This document shows, piece after piece, positions 23,501 through 33,632 of a stretch of 64,000 nt of DNA. Under the pieces are notes generated by a model, which was not told the DNA's origin, searched no databases, and was given only the letters and a program-made list of their open reading frames with translations. The DNA is from Persicaria tinctoria (lineage: Eukaryota > Streptophyta > Magnoliopsida > Caryophyllales > Polygonaceae): positions 18,933,001 to 18,997,000 of the forward strand of contig JBANSL010000019.1 in the NCBI GenBank assembly GCA_037127255.1. Direction: 5' to 3'. The stretch's first letter is position 1. The number at the start of each line of letters is the position of its first letter. A program made the position numbers and the translations under genes.

Positions 23501-24419
23501 AGAGTGGAGATATCTTTTCTGAGCCAACATTTTCGTTTGATCGTTGAATCTCAGAGCTTGTCTGGTGGTTCTGATTCCAACATAATTTATTGCCTTTGTT
23601 TCAGTCAATTTGAAGAGAAGTTTGAGGAGATCAGTGGTGTTGAGGCACCTCTTAATGTCACCGCAAATTCTTTATCTAATGATAACACAACAGCAGTGGT
23701 CACAACAGATAACAGAGAGAGAAAAAATGAAGTGCAAGCACAAGAAGCTGATAGGACATGTTCAGATGCTGCTGCTTCTCAGGACTTTGTGAGTGGCATC
23801 TTGAAGATTGTTCCCGACGTTGATGTAAGTTTAAATTTTTTACTCTTGAATCTTTACTTGATAATAATGGCTCAAGAGTTTTAAATGGGAGGATTAGGGG
23901 TGCTGCTGCTTTTTCAGTTTCGATAGCATGAGTTCATTTGAGGTATAGAGTGCACGAGCATGAAGTTTGCTTATTAAATATCGAAAGTAGCTGTCACTTT
24001 TGTCTTTCAGTTTGCTGGAATTTCTAGTCCACAAGTATTTTTTGTAATTTTGGAAGACCTCTTTGTCATCCTTCTTTTGCAGAGTGAAGCAGATTACTGG
24101 CTGCAATCGGATGCCGACTTCAGCATTACTGACATGTGGAGGACAGAATGTATCCTTCCTAAGTTTCAAAGAGATTTTACAAATCATGTTTATGTGCACC
24201 TCACACCCCATTTCCTCTCAATAAAAATAAAAAATAATTAGAACAACAAAACTCTAAAGAAACAGTGTGATCCTTGACACGAATGTAGCTGGTATTACAT
24301 GGAATGAAATTAGTACAATTGATGAAGGCTATACTGTGGTCGGTGTCAGCTCACCACAACCGCAAACTCCTCCACCTGCTGGAGCAGAAGTGGCACAGCC
24401 TAACACTCAAGGGAGCTGA
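17505..24419 (+). CDS. E2F transcription factor (E2FA/E2FB type), 14 exons
   Basis: It controls the G1/S gene programme in the nucleus with a DP partner and is held by retinoblastoma-related protein. My splice model: 17505-17726, 19556-19745, 19935-19991, 20108-20193, 20274-20362, 20487-20541, 20945-20997, 21086-21136, 21229-21277, 21381-21446, 21553-21626, 23605-23824, 24083-24149, 24289-24419, total 1410 nt (469 aa), the usual length of this class. Gln/Pro-rich N-terminus; winged-helix DNA-binding domain at about 157-215 with [16 protein letters not shown]; coiled-coil and marked-box dimerisation region at about 228-331; Rb-binding motif near 405-427 ([16 protein letters not shown]). The Rb motif and single DNA-binding domain exclude the DEL type. 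Exon 10 ends in a GC donor. Intron 1 holds a 130-bp duplication and intron 11 a retroelement remnant. No disabling change seen. Confidence 0.93.
18560..18800 (+). repeat. Direct duplication in E2F intron 1
   Basis: Two copies of about 110-130 bp, at about 18575-18675 and 18707-18800, share words such as CTCATGGGCTT and AAGGTCCTTAATGTT. They lie wholly within intron 1. Confidence 0.65.
21840..23340 (-). mobile_element. Ty3-type retroelement remnant in E2F intron 11
   Basis: Intron 11 (21627-23604) is enlarged by foreign sequence. On the minus strand, frames near 22560-22784 contain a degraded aspartic-protease motif ([10 protein letters not shown], where DSGASHNF would be expected), and near 23000-23160 there is a Cys-rich gag-like segment ([14 protein letters not shown]). 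The remnant is antisense to E2F. Limits are approximate, and I could not pair LTRs or find a target duplication. Confidence 0.55.
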
Positions 24420-25256
24420 ACTTTGCCAGGTGATGATTTGATTGGGAACATTCCTGATCCGAATCAAGCGACTTTAGCTAGCCTCCATACTTGCCATGGC
24501 CATATCCAGTCCTAGAGGTTGATTAAAGCTCCGAGCTTCACCAGGCATTGCTCCATGATGGCACGTTGGCTCTCGTTGAACTGAAACAGCAATACGAAGG
24601 TGACTGCTTATCCCTTGTACAGTAGAATTGTCTGTATCCATGATAGATAGTATTTGACCTTGTAGTGAATAAGCAGGGTACTCCAGCTAGGTAGCTGTAT
24701 AGACAGTATAGTGTGTTTGGTTTCTGGGTTGCTTGTTTTTAGGCTGACTTATAAAAGATTGCGTAACAAGGGTTCTTATTTTCAGCGATGGATGGTAGAT
24801 TGTAATAATAATGGTGGGTAGTGCAGGAGTTAGATGCATAGTTGGGAATGAACTCTTCAAGGATGAAGGGCTGCAAGTTCTGGAGATGATTGTTTTCCAG
24901 TTTTCTTCTTCTTCTTCTAGGACTGGACCATAACTACTACTTTTACTTTTACATGTTAATGCTCAGTCTTGGTATTATATGGTTTCTTTCTTCGAGTTCA
25001 GTATTAGGTCTTTTTTGGGTAGGATTAGGTCAGTATATGTATCTTCGTCACTGATTGAAATTCAGCACAAAATCTGTTACTCATGTAATCAGTTGAACTT
25101 GAATTTGAATTTCAATTGAATATCAATCAAAGATGGATCAAGGTTTGGAATCCCAAACTAGGATCATATAATATACAGTACAGCATGTCCACAAAAGAAT
25201 CAATTAAAATGGTATTCACAATTATTTGTGAAGCAACGGCATTAATGTCGTCGTGA
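24420..25256. other. Shared 3' region between E2F and CAF1
   Basis: The two genes converge here. The stretch should hold both 3' UTRs and polyadenylation signals. No other gene is visible. Confidence 0.5.
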
Positions 25257-26075
25257 TCAGAACGCCTCTAACCCGTACAATACGCCGGCGTACTTCTCCG
25301 GGCCGTCGTGAAGGAAATAAATCTGCGTAATCCGGTGAAACGCCTGCCACGTAAGCAGGCTATCGGAGCCGGCCTGGTGGCACTTGCCGACCGCCCGGTC
25401 CAGCGACAGCGTCTGGGCGAGGCGGTCGAGGCCGCCGTAGAGGCTGTGGCAGTGCCTCATCAGGTGCTTGACGTCGTAGACGCTGTCGCCGAAGAAGGTC
25501 CTCATCAGGCCCAGAAACTCCGGCAGGCGGCCCGGCAGCCTGCGGCGGGTGAGGATCTTCACCAGGTACCCGAAGTCGTAGGCGCTGTGGAAAGTCACCC
25601 AGCTGACCCCCCGGTTGCAGACCAGCCCGGACGCAACCATGAGCTCGGCGAAGCGGCGCAAGTCGGCGCCTTGGGAGCGGTTGCGGGCGAAGTCGATCCC
25701 CTGGCGGCGGAGCAGAGCGATGGAGTCAGGCGCGTGAGGGTGACGCGCGACGTCGAAGTCCCTGAAGTTGAACTCCCAGATGTAGCGGCAGCCGGTACCG
25801 AGGTCGGGGAGGTTGCCGTGGGAGTCGGAGAGGGTGAGGCCGACCTGGATGAGGCTGAGGACGTCGACGTTGGACTTGAGGATGCGGTAGAGATCGTAGG
25901 GGCGGGTGCGGGCGGCAGGGTCGGCGGACTTGTAGATGACGCCAGGGAACTCGGTGTCCATGGAAATGAAGGGGAAAGAGTGGATGAGGCGGCTGATGAG
26001 GAGGAACTCCGACTCCAAATTGGAGGCCCACACCTCCCGGATCTTGATGGGCTTGGCTTCGGGTTCAGTCCCCAT
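25257..26075 (-). CDS. CCR4-NOT deadenylase subunit CAF1
   Basis: This 272-aa single-exon protein is a 3'-5' exoribonuclease that shortens mRNA poly(A) tails in the cytoplasmic CCR4-NOT complex. The fold is the DEDD nuclease type, and all expected acidic residues are visible: D40 and E42 in MDTEFPG, D167 in [10 protein letters not shown], and D238 in HQAGSDSL with H233. The N-terminus [13 protein letters not shown] is the classic CAF1 opening. Plants have small intronless CAF1 families, many of them stress-induced, and this copy fits that pattern. The coding region is much more GC-rich than its surroundings, which leaves a long stop-free shadow frame on the other strand. The start codon is well placed and the length is normal. 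Confidence 0.95.
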   Translation of the reverse strand: MGTEPEAKPIKIREVWASNLESEFLLISRLIHSFPFISMDTEFPGVIYKSADPAARTRPYDLYRILKSNVDVLSLIQVGLTLSDSHGNLPDLGTGCRYIWEFNFRDFDVARHPHAPDSIALLRRQGIDFARNRSQGADLRRFAELMVASGLVCNRGVSWVTFHSAYDFGYLVKILTRRRLPGRLPEFLGLMRTFFGDSVYDVKHLMRHCHSLYGGLDRLAQTLSLDRAVGKCHQAGSDSLLTWQAFHRITQIYFLHDGPEKYAGVLYGLEAF

Positions 26076-26518
26076 GGTTTTGGTGTGGATTCAATTAGTC
26101 AAGACTCAGAGAGCGTGGGGTGATGATGTTTGTTTTGGAGGGGAGACTGACTGGGGAGTGGGGGGTTATATATGAATGAATTGACGAGGGTGAGAGCCGG
26201 CGAGGGTGAGGAGGGGATGGTGCTTGGAAGGAGTGGAACAGATACAACGCGGTTGACCTCACTCCCGGGAGAGACGTAGAAAGAGAGATTGCGTTTCAAC
26301 TATTCAAGTAAGAAAAGGTCCAAGTCCAATCTGGTCCAATCCATTCCGGCTGCTAAATGATTTCAAGTTACACAAGTTTTATAGGATATTTAATAATGAA
26401 ATCACATGGTAGTTGCTTAGTGGTTTAAAACTCCGTTTTGTTGTTATGACCATTAATTATAATTTACAATTACATTCAAATGGACCCTACACCTTCAATA
26501 ACCTTTTCTGTGGATGTG
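26076..26518 (-). promoter_or_regulatory. CAF1 upstream region
   Basis: Immediate upstream region of the minus-strand CAF1 gene. A TATA-like element (TATATATAACC read on minus, about 26165-26175) lies about 95 bp before the start codon. The stretch further upstream is featureless to the eye. Confidence 0.45.
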
Positions 26519-26526
26519 GTTCTGGT

Positions 26527-26888
26527 TAGTGGCGGATCCTGAATTGTTTAGTTGAGGGGCGAAAAATTGATCTCTATTTTTTTTTCCAAAAAGATATCAA
26601 TATTTGAAGTTTTCGGGTTTAATTATAGTATTAAGTTATGAAGTTTAACAAATGATGAGTATGATAAAAGTGTGTTAATTTGGTAAATGATGTGCAAAAT
26701 AATTTATATCGCTTCAGTCTTGCAATGTTTATAACTTTTTACCCAGTTATCATATTTGAGCTTATACTATGTCAAATCGAAGCTATCGACGAGATGAATA
26801 TGTATATTAAATTTCATTTTTGATTTGGGGGGGGGGGGGGGGGGGAGGGGCGACTGCCACCCCCGGTCCTTTAAAGGATCCGCCCCTG
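26527..26888. mobile_element. hAT-type MITE
   Basis: Ends TAGTGGCGGATCCTG and inverted CAGGGGCGGATCCTT, with a perfect 8-bp duplication GTTCTGGT at 26519-26526 and 26889-26896, as expected for hAT. 362 bp, no transposase. It includes a G homopolymer of about 20 at 26826-26846. Confidence 0.9.
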
Positions 26889-26896
26889 GTTCTGGT

Positions 26897-27262
26897 GATC
26901 GGAGTCGGGATAGGTTGGGGTCGTGATAGTGTGCATCGTGGCGTCTCTATTAGTCGGGTTGATTGCTTCCCTGGAGTTTCGTCCTCACTGTCCACGGGAT
27001 CATCGGGTCCTGATGTATCGTTGGCCTACGGTTCTACTTCAGGGTGGGGCTTGACTTTGTTCGTCTTCTTTGTCCACTTCTGGTTTGGTTTAGGTTTTGT
27101 TTGGTCTCGTTTTTTGTAGAGTGCGTTTGTTTGAGTGCGCACCGCTCTCTATTGTTGTATTTTTCACTTTTTAGACGGTTCTTCCGTCTGCTGGTTTGTC
27201 TGGCCTTCGAGTTTCAGATGCATGAACTCGAATTCTTACCTAATAAAAAAGCAAAAAAAAAA
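26897..27262 (+). mobile_element. LINE 3' end, split by the hAT MITE
   Basis: The sequence ends in TTACCTAATAAAAAAGC then poly(A), the terminus shared with the LINE pieces at 2690-3130 and 5858-5973. The hAT copy was inserted into it, so the left part of the LINE probably lies before 26519. Confidence 0.55.
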
Positions 27263-27819
27263 AAATCTTGCTCCAAATGTCACCCATGTGACTAGTTGAA
27301 TTAAACCCATGCGAGCATTACATTCAAAATCTAGTTTATTGTTGTGATGTGAAGAATATTTGTCCACATCGAAAAACATGATAAACAAAACCTTGTATAT
27401 AAGTCGATGAACTACTCCTATTGCCAATTGATTTTAGGATGAAAACCTACTGATACTCGGTTTGATTGTGCATTATGCGCTCAGATGTATAGACCCTAAT
27501 ATGACCCATCAGGATTTTATCATTTACACAGTTATAATTGATTGATCCTATCTATTTTTTTTAAAGTAAAGATTCGAGATCATGGGCGATCCCATCTAAT
27601 TGAATTCACAAAGTTCAATTATTATTATAACTAGTACAATTCCCGCGCCTTGTCACGATTTTTAAAACTAAAATATTAATAATAAAAAATATTATAAAAT
27701 ATTAATAAAAGTTAAGATCAAAATCATAAAAAAATTTCCATAAATGTATCTTATAAATCTCTCATAAAATTATTTTAAAAAAAAATATCATGTAAAGTAT
27801 AATACATAAATATAGATCA
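27263..27819. other. AT-rich spacer
   Basis: No gene. The part after about 27650 resembles the AT-rich stretch at 2460-2570. Confidence 0.35.
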
Positions 27820-28441
27820 ATGTTTTAAGAAGAAATTTGGCTAAATGTCCATTTTTACCTAACTCCCTTTTGCAAAATGGCCACTTAAAATCAGTTTTTG
27901 TTAAACGTCCTATTTTTTTTTGAAAACCCCACAATGCCCCTGCCCTTTTAAAACACGCCTCCATATAAGAACTCCAACTTCTCCGTTTTCTTCCAATTGA
28001 ACACCTTCTCCTTTGCCCGCTCCTCCTCCTTCCCTCCGACTTGTCTCCGCTCCTTCACGCCGGTGGCGCCGGAGATCCAACGACGTTATGGCGAATCCGA
28101 ACCCTCCGAGAAGCATCTGCGAGGACGATGTTGAAAAGGACTCCTCGGTGGTCGTGGGAAGGCCGGAGCGAGCACGCGCCTCCGAGAGGGAAGGCCATGG
28201 CCGCCGAATCTGGAAATCAATAGATCTGGAGTATCGAGAGAAGATGAGCTCGCCTTTTCGACGACAGTAGCCGAGGAGCGGGAAAAGGTTGCGGTAAGAT
28301 TACACAATCGATCTCGATCTAAATCGCTTCCCTGGATCTAAATTGCTTCCCTAGATCTAAATCGAAACCGTCGCTACTCATGTCGATACCTACGAAATTG
28401 TTGCTCTTAAGATCTTGAGTCTAGTCTTGCTTTTGATTTCT

Positions 28442-28683
28442 GATCTTCACACCGAAGCCGACCTCAAGTCTCTCGACAAATTCCTTGCTGGAAAATCGTA
28501 CATCTGCTGGTAAGATTTATTTTCGGAATTTTGGTCTAACTTTTGCGATGCTTGTTCTTTAGTGAGTAGCGAATTTTTGAATTGCTTTAGATCTGTTTTG
28601 GTTGAAATTTCTGATATTTTGGCTTCAGTGATGCATTCGCCAAGGATGAATTGAAGGTTTACTCGGCAGTGTTGGAGAATGGT
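28442..28683 (+). pseudogene. Captured exon fragments of elongation factor 1-beta
   Basis: The first piece (28442-28509) reads DLHTEADLKSLDKFLAGKSY and ends at a GTAAG donor. The second (from 28629, after TTCAG) reads DAFAKDELKVYSAVLEN. Together they match the N-terminal region of plant elongation factor 1-beta/delta, the nucleotide-exchange subunit for eEF1A. The intervening sequence is the original intron, so the capture was from DNA rather than cDNA. The reading stops soon after, so no functional exchange factor is made. Confidence 0.85.
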
Positions 28684-29254
28684 ATTGTCACTATGATCAA
28701 TGATGATGTTGCTACGCTTTTATGTTAAAGTGCTAGTAAACGTATTGGGAAGACATTTGTAAATTGATAATGCTAGAGGTGTCTAGATTTCACATTTATT
28801 TGTTCAAATCAGTGTTCTCAATAGCATTGCCATGTAATTTAGGTTTTGTATCTGCCTGAATTCATGATTCAACATTTGGTGATTTTATGGTCAAATTGCA
28901 TCATTGACTTGCTTCTTAACAATATTGGTGTACTTTTTGGAATTCATAACACTGTTGGTGACACTGGTATCTTCAACTTCTTTCTATGTTTGATTACACT
29001 TTTTTTATGGCGATATTGTGTTTGATTACAATAGATTTTTCATGAAATTATATGTTTTTTTATTTTTATTTTTATCGTATTGTGTTAGATTACACTATTT
29101 TTTTTAATTTTTCATGAAATTACATATGTCACCAAGAGTGTCACCTCTAATAAGGGTGGTGACATTGATAATAGTGGTGACAATGATTCCGTAAAAAAAA
29201 CTCGAACAACAAATTTGTCACCAAAAAAAAGTTGTTATTGTATGTGTCACCACC

Positions 29255-30160
29255 GACAGTGTCATTGCGATAGGAGTGGTGACAGTGATAGGGGTGGTGG
29301 TGACAGTGATAGGGGTGGTGGTGACAACGATAGGGGTGGTGGTAACAACGATAGAGGTGGTGACAACAATAAGGGTGGTGACAGCAATATGGGTGGTGGT
29401 GACAGTGATAGGGGTGGTGGTGACAGTGATAGGGGTGGTGGTGACAACGATAAGAGTGGTGGTGACAACGATAGGAGTGGTGACAGCGATAGGAGTGGTG
29501 GTGACAGCGATAGAGGTAGTGACAACAATAAGGGTGGTGACAGCAATATGAGTGGTGGTGACAGTGATAGGGGTGGTGGTGACAGCGATAGGAGTGGTGG
29601 TGACAGTGATAGGAGTGGTGACAGCGATAAGGCAGTGACAACGGTAGAGGTGGCGACAACAATAAGGGTGGTGACAACGATATGAGTGGTGGTGACAGTG
29701 ATAGGAGTGGTGACAACGATAGGGCGGAGACATCGATAGAGGTGGTGACAACAATAAGGGTGGTGACAACAATATGAGTGGTGGTGACAACGATAGGAGT
29801 GGTGGTGACAACGATAAGAGTGGTGGTGACAGCGATAGGAGTGGTGGTGACAGTGATAGGAGTAGTGGTGACAGCGATATGAGTGGTGACAACGATAGGG
29901 CGGCGACAGCGATAGAGGTGGTGACAACAATAAGGGTGGTGACAACAATATGGGTGGTGGTGACAGTGATAGAGGTGGTGGTGACAGTGATAGAGGTGGT
30001 GGTGACATCGATAGGGGTAGTGGTGACAGCGATAGGAGTGGTGACAGCGATAGGGTGGTAACAGTGATAGAGGTGGTGACCGCAATAAGGGTGGTGACAT
30101 CGATATGAGTGGTGGTGACAACAATATGGGTTGTGGTGACAGCGATAGGGCGGTGACACT
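29255..30160. repeat. GTGACA minisatellite (18/21-bp units)
   Basis: Tandem units of 18 or 21 bp with the core GGTGGTGACAGTGATAGGG. My hand count gives about 40 exact GTGACA words between 29281 and 30160. Because units are multiples of three and lack stops, long frames open on both strands; these are not genes. Further GTGACA/TGTCAC words flank the array inside the same element (for example near 28955, 29127-29185 and 30205-30345). Confidence 0.95.
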
Positions 30161-30544
30161 AATCTCGTAAAAAAAAAAATTTGTCACCCAAAAATTTGTT
30201 TATCATCATACATGTGTCACCAAAGCCATTAACCGGTGTCACCACTTATAAAGGTGGTGACACTAATTTCGTAAAAAAATAATTTAATTTCGTAAAAAAA
30301 AAACGTGTCACCAATTTTTTTTTTGTGTCATCAAAGTTGTGTCACCAATTCATTGACTTTGACCGGTCAATGGTCAAAATAAAAATGGGAAGGAAGGAAG
30401 GGAATGGGAAGGAGGGGCAAAAATGTAATATTAGGAAATTTTGCAAAAGGGAAAATAAAAGTGGACATTTTGCAAAAGGCCTTGTAGAAAATGGACACTT
30501 AGCTAAAAAACCCATGTTTTAATTCACTCATTAACATTATCAAT

Positions 30545-31745
30545 ATCATTGTAACTTTGTTTAAATGTGATGTGTCATGACCAATAGTTATATTCAATGT
30601 TTTGAATTAATCTCAATAGTTAGTAAATAAATTTGAGTTAAGTCCAGTAGTGATATTGGATTGAATTCAATGTTTTGAATTAAGACCAATAGTTAGTCAA
30701 TATGTTAAGAATAAAAGAAAAAATGTGATTGGTTTAAAAAGATAAAGTGAATAATAAAATAATAATAATAATTAAAGGAAATAAATAATGTAAAAAGTGC
30801 AAAAAAAACTTGATTGGTGGAAATGAGGGGTTGGGAGGTCCTGTAGAATTTTTTTTAAAGAAAATAAAGAGAAATTAAAGTAAAAAAATATGAAAGAAGA
30901 ATTAAAGGAAAATTAAAGAGAAAATGAAAAATTATGATTGGTCAAAATGCCTAAAATCCCTCTAAGGTTGACACATCAGCTTTAACTCTTCTAAATTAAG
31001 AGTTTATAGTTAGTCAATATGTTAAGAATAAAAGAAAAAATGTGATTGATTTAAAAAGATAAAGTGAATAATAAAATAATAATAATAATTAAAGGAAATA
31101 AATAATTTAAAAAGTGCAAAAAAAAACTTGATTGGTGGAAATGAGGGGTTGGGAGGTCCTGTAGAATTTTTTTTAAAGAAAATAAAGAGAAATTAAAGTA
31201 AAAAAATATGAAAGAAGAATTAAAGGAAAATTAAAGAGAAAATGAAAAATTATGATTGGTCAAAATGCCTAAAATCCCTCTAAGGTTGACACGTCAGCTT
31301 TAACTCTTCTAAATTAAGAGTTTATATAGAATATAGATAGATATATAGATAGTTAGTAAATAAATTTGAGTCAAGTCCAGTAGTGATATTAGATTGAATT
31401 CAATGTTTTGAATTAAGACCAATAGTTAGTATATATGTTAATAATAAAAGAAAAAACGTGATTGGTTTAAAAAGATAAAGTGAATAATAAAATAATAATA
31501 ATAATTAAAGGAAATAAATAATTTAAAAAGTGCAAAAAAAAAATTTGATTGGTGGAAAGGAGGAGTTAGGAGGTCATGTAGAAAAAAATTAAAGAAAATA
31601 AAGAGAAATTAAAGTAAGAAAATATGAAAGGAGAATTAAAGGAAAATTAAAGAGAAAATGAAAAATTATGATTGGTCAAAATGCCTAAAATTCCTCTAAG
31701 ATTGACACGCCAGCTTTAACTCTTCTAAATTAAGAGTTTATATAG
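30545..31745 (+). repeat. Three tandem copies of a dispersed AT-rich repeat
   Basis: Units of roughly 320-410 bp start with words such as AGACCAATAGTTAGT and end with TCTAAATTAAGAGTTTATA. The second copy lacks the first part of the unit. Related single copies lie at about 7935-8070 and, inverted, 10036-10330. No TIRs or coding sequence are evident; the family is unknown to me. Confidence 0.8.
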
Positions 31746-32230
31746 ATAGATATAGATTATTTTTTAACTTTTTTATACTATGTACTAAAACAAAAATTAA
31801 CAATTTAATAATTCAATTTTTTTTAATTTTACAAAATCATCCCATTGTTCTCTTCCCCTCTTTGGATCTCCCCTCTTTAATCACCACCATCTTTAACCTC
31901 GACCACCATTGCTCCTGATTTCCAACCACCTCCACTAACATCACCAAAATTTCATCATAAATTTAGCGTACCTAGCTTTGATTTTGATTTCCGATTCACC
32001 TAAAATCTCACCTTTGTATAACATCTAACTTGCTTCCAACCTTGGATGCCTTCATGCCCCCATTTCCATTTGCTTCCAGGAACATTTTTATTTGAATATT
32101 TCTCTTTTTCAACTTTTACCCATTTCCCCTTTATAATGCTTCACGAATTTCGCAAAAAAATAAAAATATTTTGAGAATTAAAAAAATCCTTCCTATGTAA
32201 TTTTTTTTTATATATATATATATTTTTTCA
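31746..32230. other. Unassigned AT-rich stretch
   Basis: A CT-rich part at about 31840-32050 could be a gene leader, but no frame supports it. Confidence 0.3.
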
Positions 32231-32231
32231 A

Positions 32232-32306
32232 TGGACGGATCCTAGATCCGTCTGTTGGAGCGCATATGACACATGTCGCCGGTGCATATAGCAACATCCC
32301 ATTCAA
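32232..32306. mobile_element. Truncated copy of the 7174-7755 TIR element
   Basis: The words ACGGATCCTAGATCCGTC and GGTGCATATAGCA match the right end of the element at 7174-7755. Only the last 75 bp or so remain. Confidence 0.65.
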
Positions 32307-32336
32307 ATCAAGGTCAAAGAGTCACAAGTTGACAGC

Positions 32337-32530
32337 AAACAACAACAACAACAACAACAACCCAGTGTATCCCGCTAAAGCGGGGTCTGGGGGGTCAGGA
32401 TGTACGCACTCTTTCCCCGAACCCGTCGAGAGAGTGTTTTCGATAGACCCAAAACGATAGGATGCACGCATTGCAAGAATCCAGGGCCAAAGCACTAAGC
32501 ATCCGGGGCCATTCATGACACCCATGTTTG
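32337..32530 (-). mobile_element. SINE-like sequence
   Basis: On the minus strand the block ends in CCCAGACCCCGCTTTAGCGGG then CACTGGG and (GTT)n. That matches the conserved 3' end of tRNA-derived plant SINEs ending in (TTG)n (Au/TS type). The tRNA-like head is not clear and the 5' limit is approximate. Confidence 0.6.
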
Positions 32531-32599
32531 CGACTCGCGAGAAGGCAGTGCTGAGGTTAGAGAGGTAAAAGCATTATAGTGAAAAAAAGCATTGAGCGT

Positions 32600-33632
32600 A
32601 ATTGTGAAAGGTGATGAATCTTATGAAGAAGGAATGTGGAAATTCAATTTGGAAATACTCAATTTCCCCAGATCATTAGCACCACATTGTCAAAAATTGC
32701 CCACCTTTAGCCTTTTATCAGTCTACTCCTTTTTGAGCTTAAATTAAAGTCCTCTTGATTATTAATGCTTTGTCACATGAATTGTTTTTGCATAACCCTC
32801 CTTTTGTGAGTAGATGTTGCTTTTTATTGCACATGTATGGATTTGTGGCATTAGTACCTTTTTGATGATGGTAATTGATTGCAGGGTTATATAAGAATGA
32901 ATCTATAATGTTGAGAGTTTTGAATTCTTCCCCTGAATGACCATCCAAGTTATTTCTTGGGGACAAGCAAACTTAAGTATGGGGTGATTTGATATCCATG
33001 TTTTATGCCATGTTTTTATGCTTATTTCAGCTCCTATTCTATCGTCATATGTATTCTGGGTTGGGAGTATAGCGAATTAGTGTAGTATATGCTTATTTGC
33101 AAGAAATAGAGGTCTACACAAGTTTTGGTTTAATATTGCAGAATTTGGAGCCAATCCGGGACGAAACCAAAAGAAGAAGACAAGAGCTGAAACTTACTCG
33201 ATTTCGAGGAACTTCCTCGATCTCGACTACAAAGGGGAACAGAAATGGTCAAGGGCAGAAGACGAAGACAACTCGAGCTCGACCTTACTTGATGTCGAGT
33301 AACTTGCTCAACATCAACCAACCCAAAAGCTTGCCCGAGTTCGAGAAGAAGAGAGAAGTCGCCCGAGTGCGAGGAAAAGACGAGATCGAGCAATGTTACT
33401 CGAGGTCGACCAAAACTTTCTTGGGCCGTGAGTCCATTGGGCCAATCCGAGGACGAGTTGATCACTTGGGCACGAAGGAAGGCCGAATCTATCTGATTTC
33501 TATCAAGATCTATCTATGGAGAGAAGGATTTATCTACCACATGAAGGTATTTGGATATTTTAGATATTTCCCTTTTAGATAAATGTTCCTTTTATTTAAG
33601 TTTTATCTTTAGGAATAGATATAAGAGGAAAT
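32600..33632 (+). mobile_element. Fragment of the gag-pro LTR family: internal end plus partial LTR
   Basis: A polypurine-like AAGTATGGGGTGATT (32974-32988) directly precedes TGATATCC, the start of an LTR resembling that of the large element at 34602-53494, but on the + strand. The LTR part (about 32990-33632) shows the same motifs, including TCGA-rich quasi-palindromes, and breaks off where the MULE end begins. It is an older relative into which the MULE inserted. Confidence 0.65.

Larger units (their letters stand above)
27829..30513. mobile_element. Pack-MULE with elongation-factor exon pieces
   Basis: A perfect 9-bp duplication ATGTTTTAA (27820-27828 and 30514-30522) and TIRs of about 60 bp define a Mutator-type element of 2685 bp. 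The ends share TTGGCTAAATGTCCATTTT versus TTAGCTAAGTGTCCATTTT and then CCTTTTGCAAAATG. There is no transposase inside. It carries a 5' block with a leader-like, Pro/Ser-rich sequence (about 27960-28270), two captured exon fragments of eEF1B (about 28442-28683) and a long GTGACA minisatellite (29255-30160). The TIR words TTTTGCAAAATG resemble TTTGCAAAAATGCC at the left end of the large MULE at 33.6 kb, which may supply the transposase. Confidence 0.9.

Noticed and set aside
25308..26123. A 271-codon + strand open frame
   Set aside because: It lies opposite the GC-rich CAF1 gene, is rich in V/A/E/G repeats and has no domain. It is a stop-free shadow of the real gene.
29255..30160. Possible CRISPR-like array
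   Set aside because: Units are 18-21 bp without unique spacers, and the sequence is plant nuclear DNA.
29147..30187. Several long frames (up to 346 codons) on both strands
   Set aside because: They come from a minisatellite with unit length divisible by three. The translated patterns (CHHHPY, GGDSDRG) are repeat artefacts.
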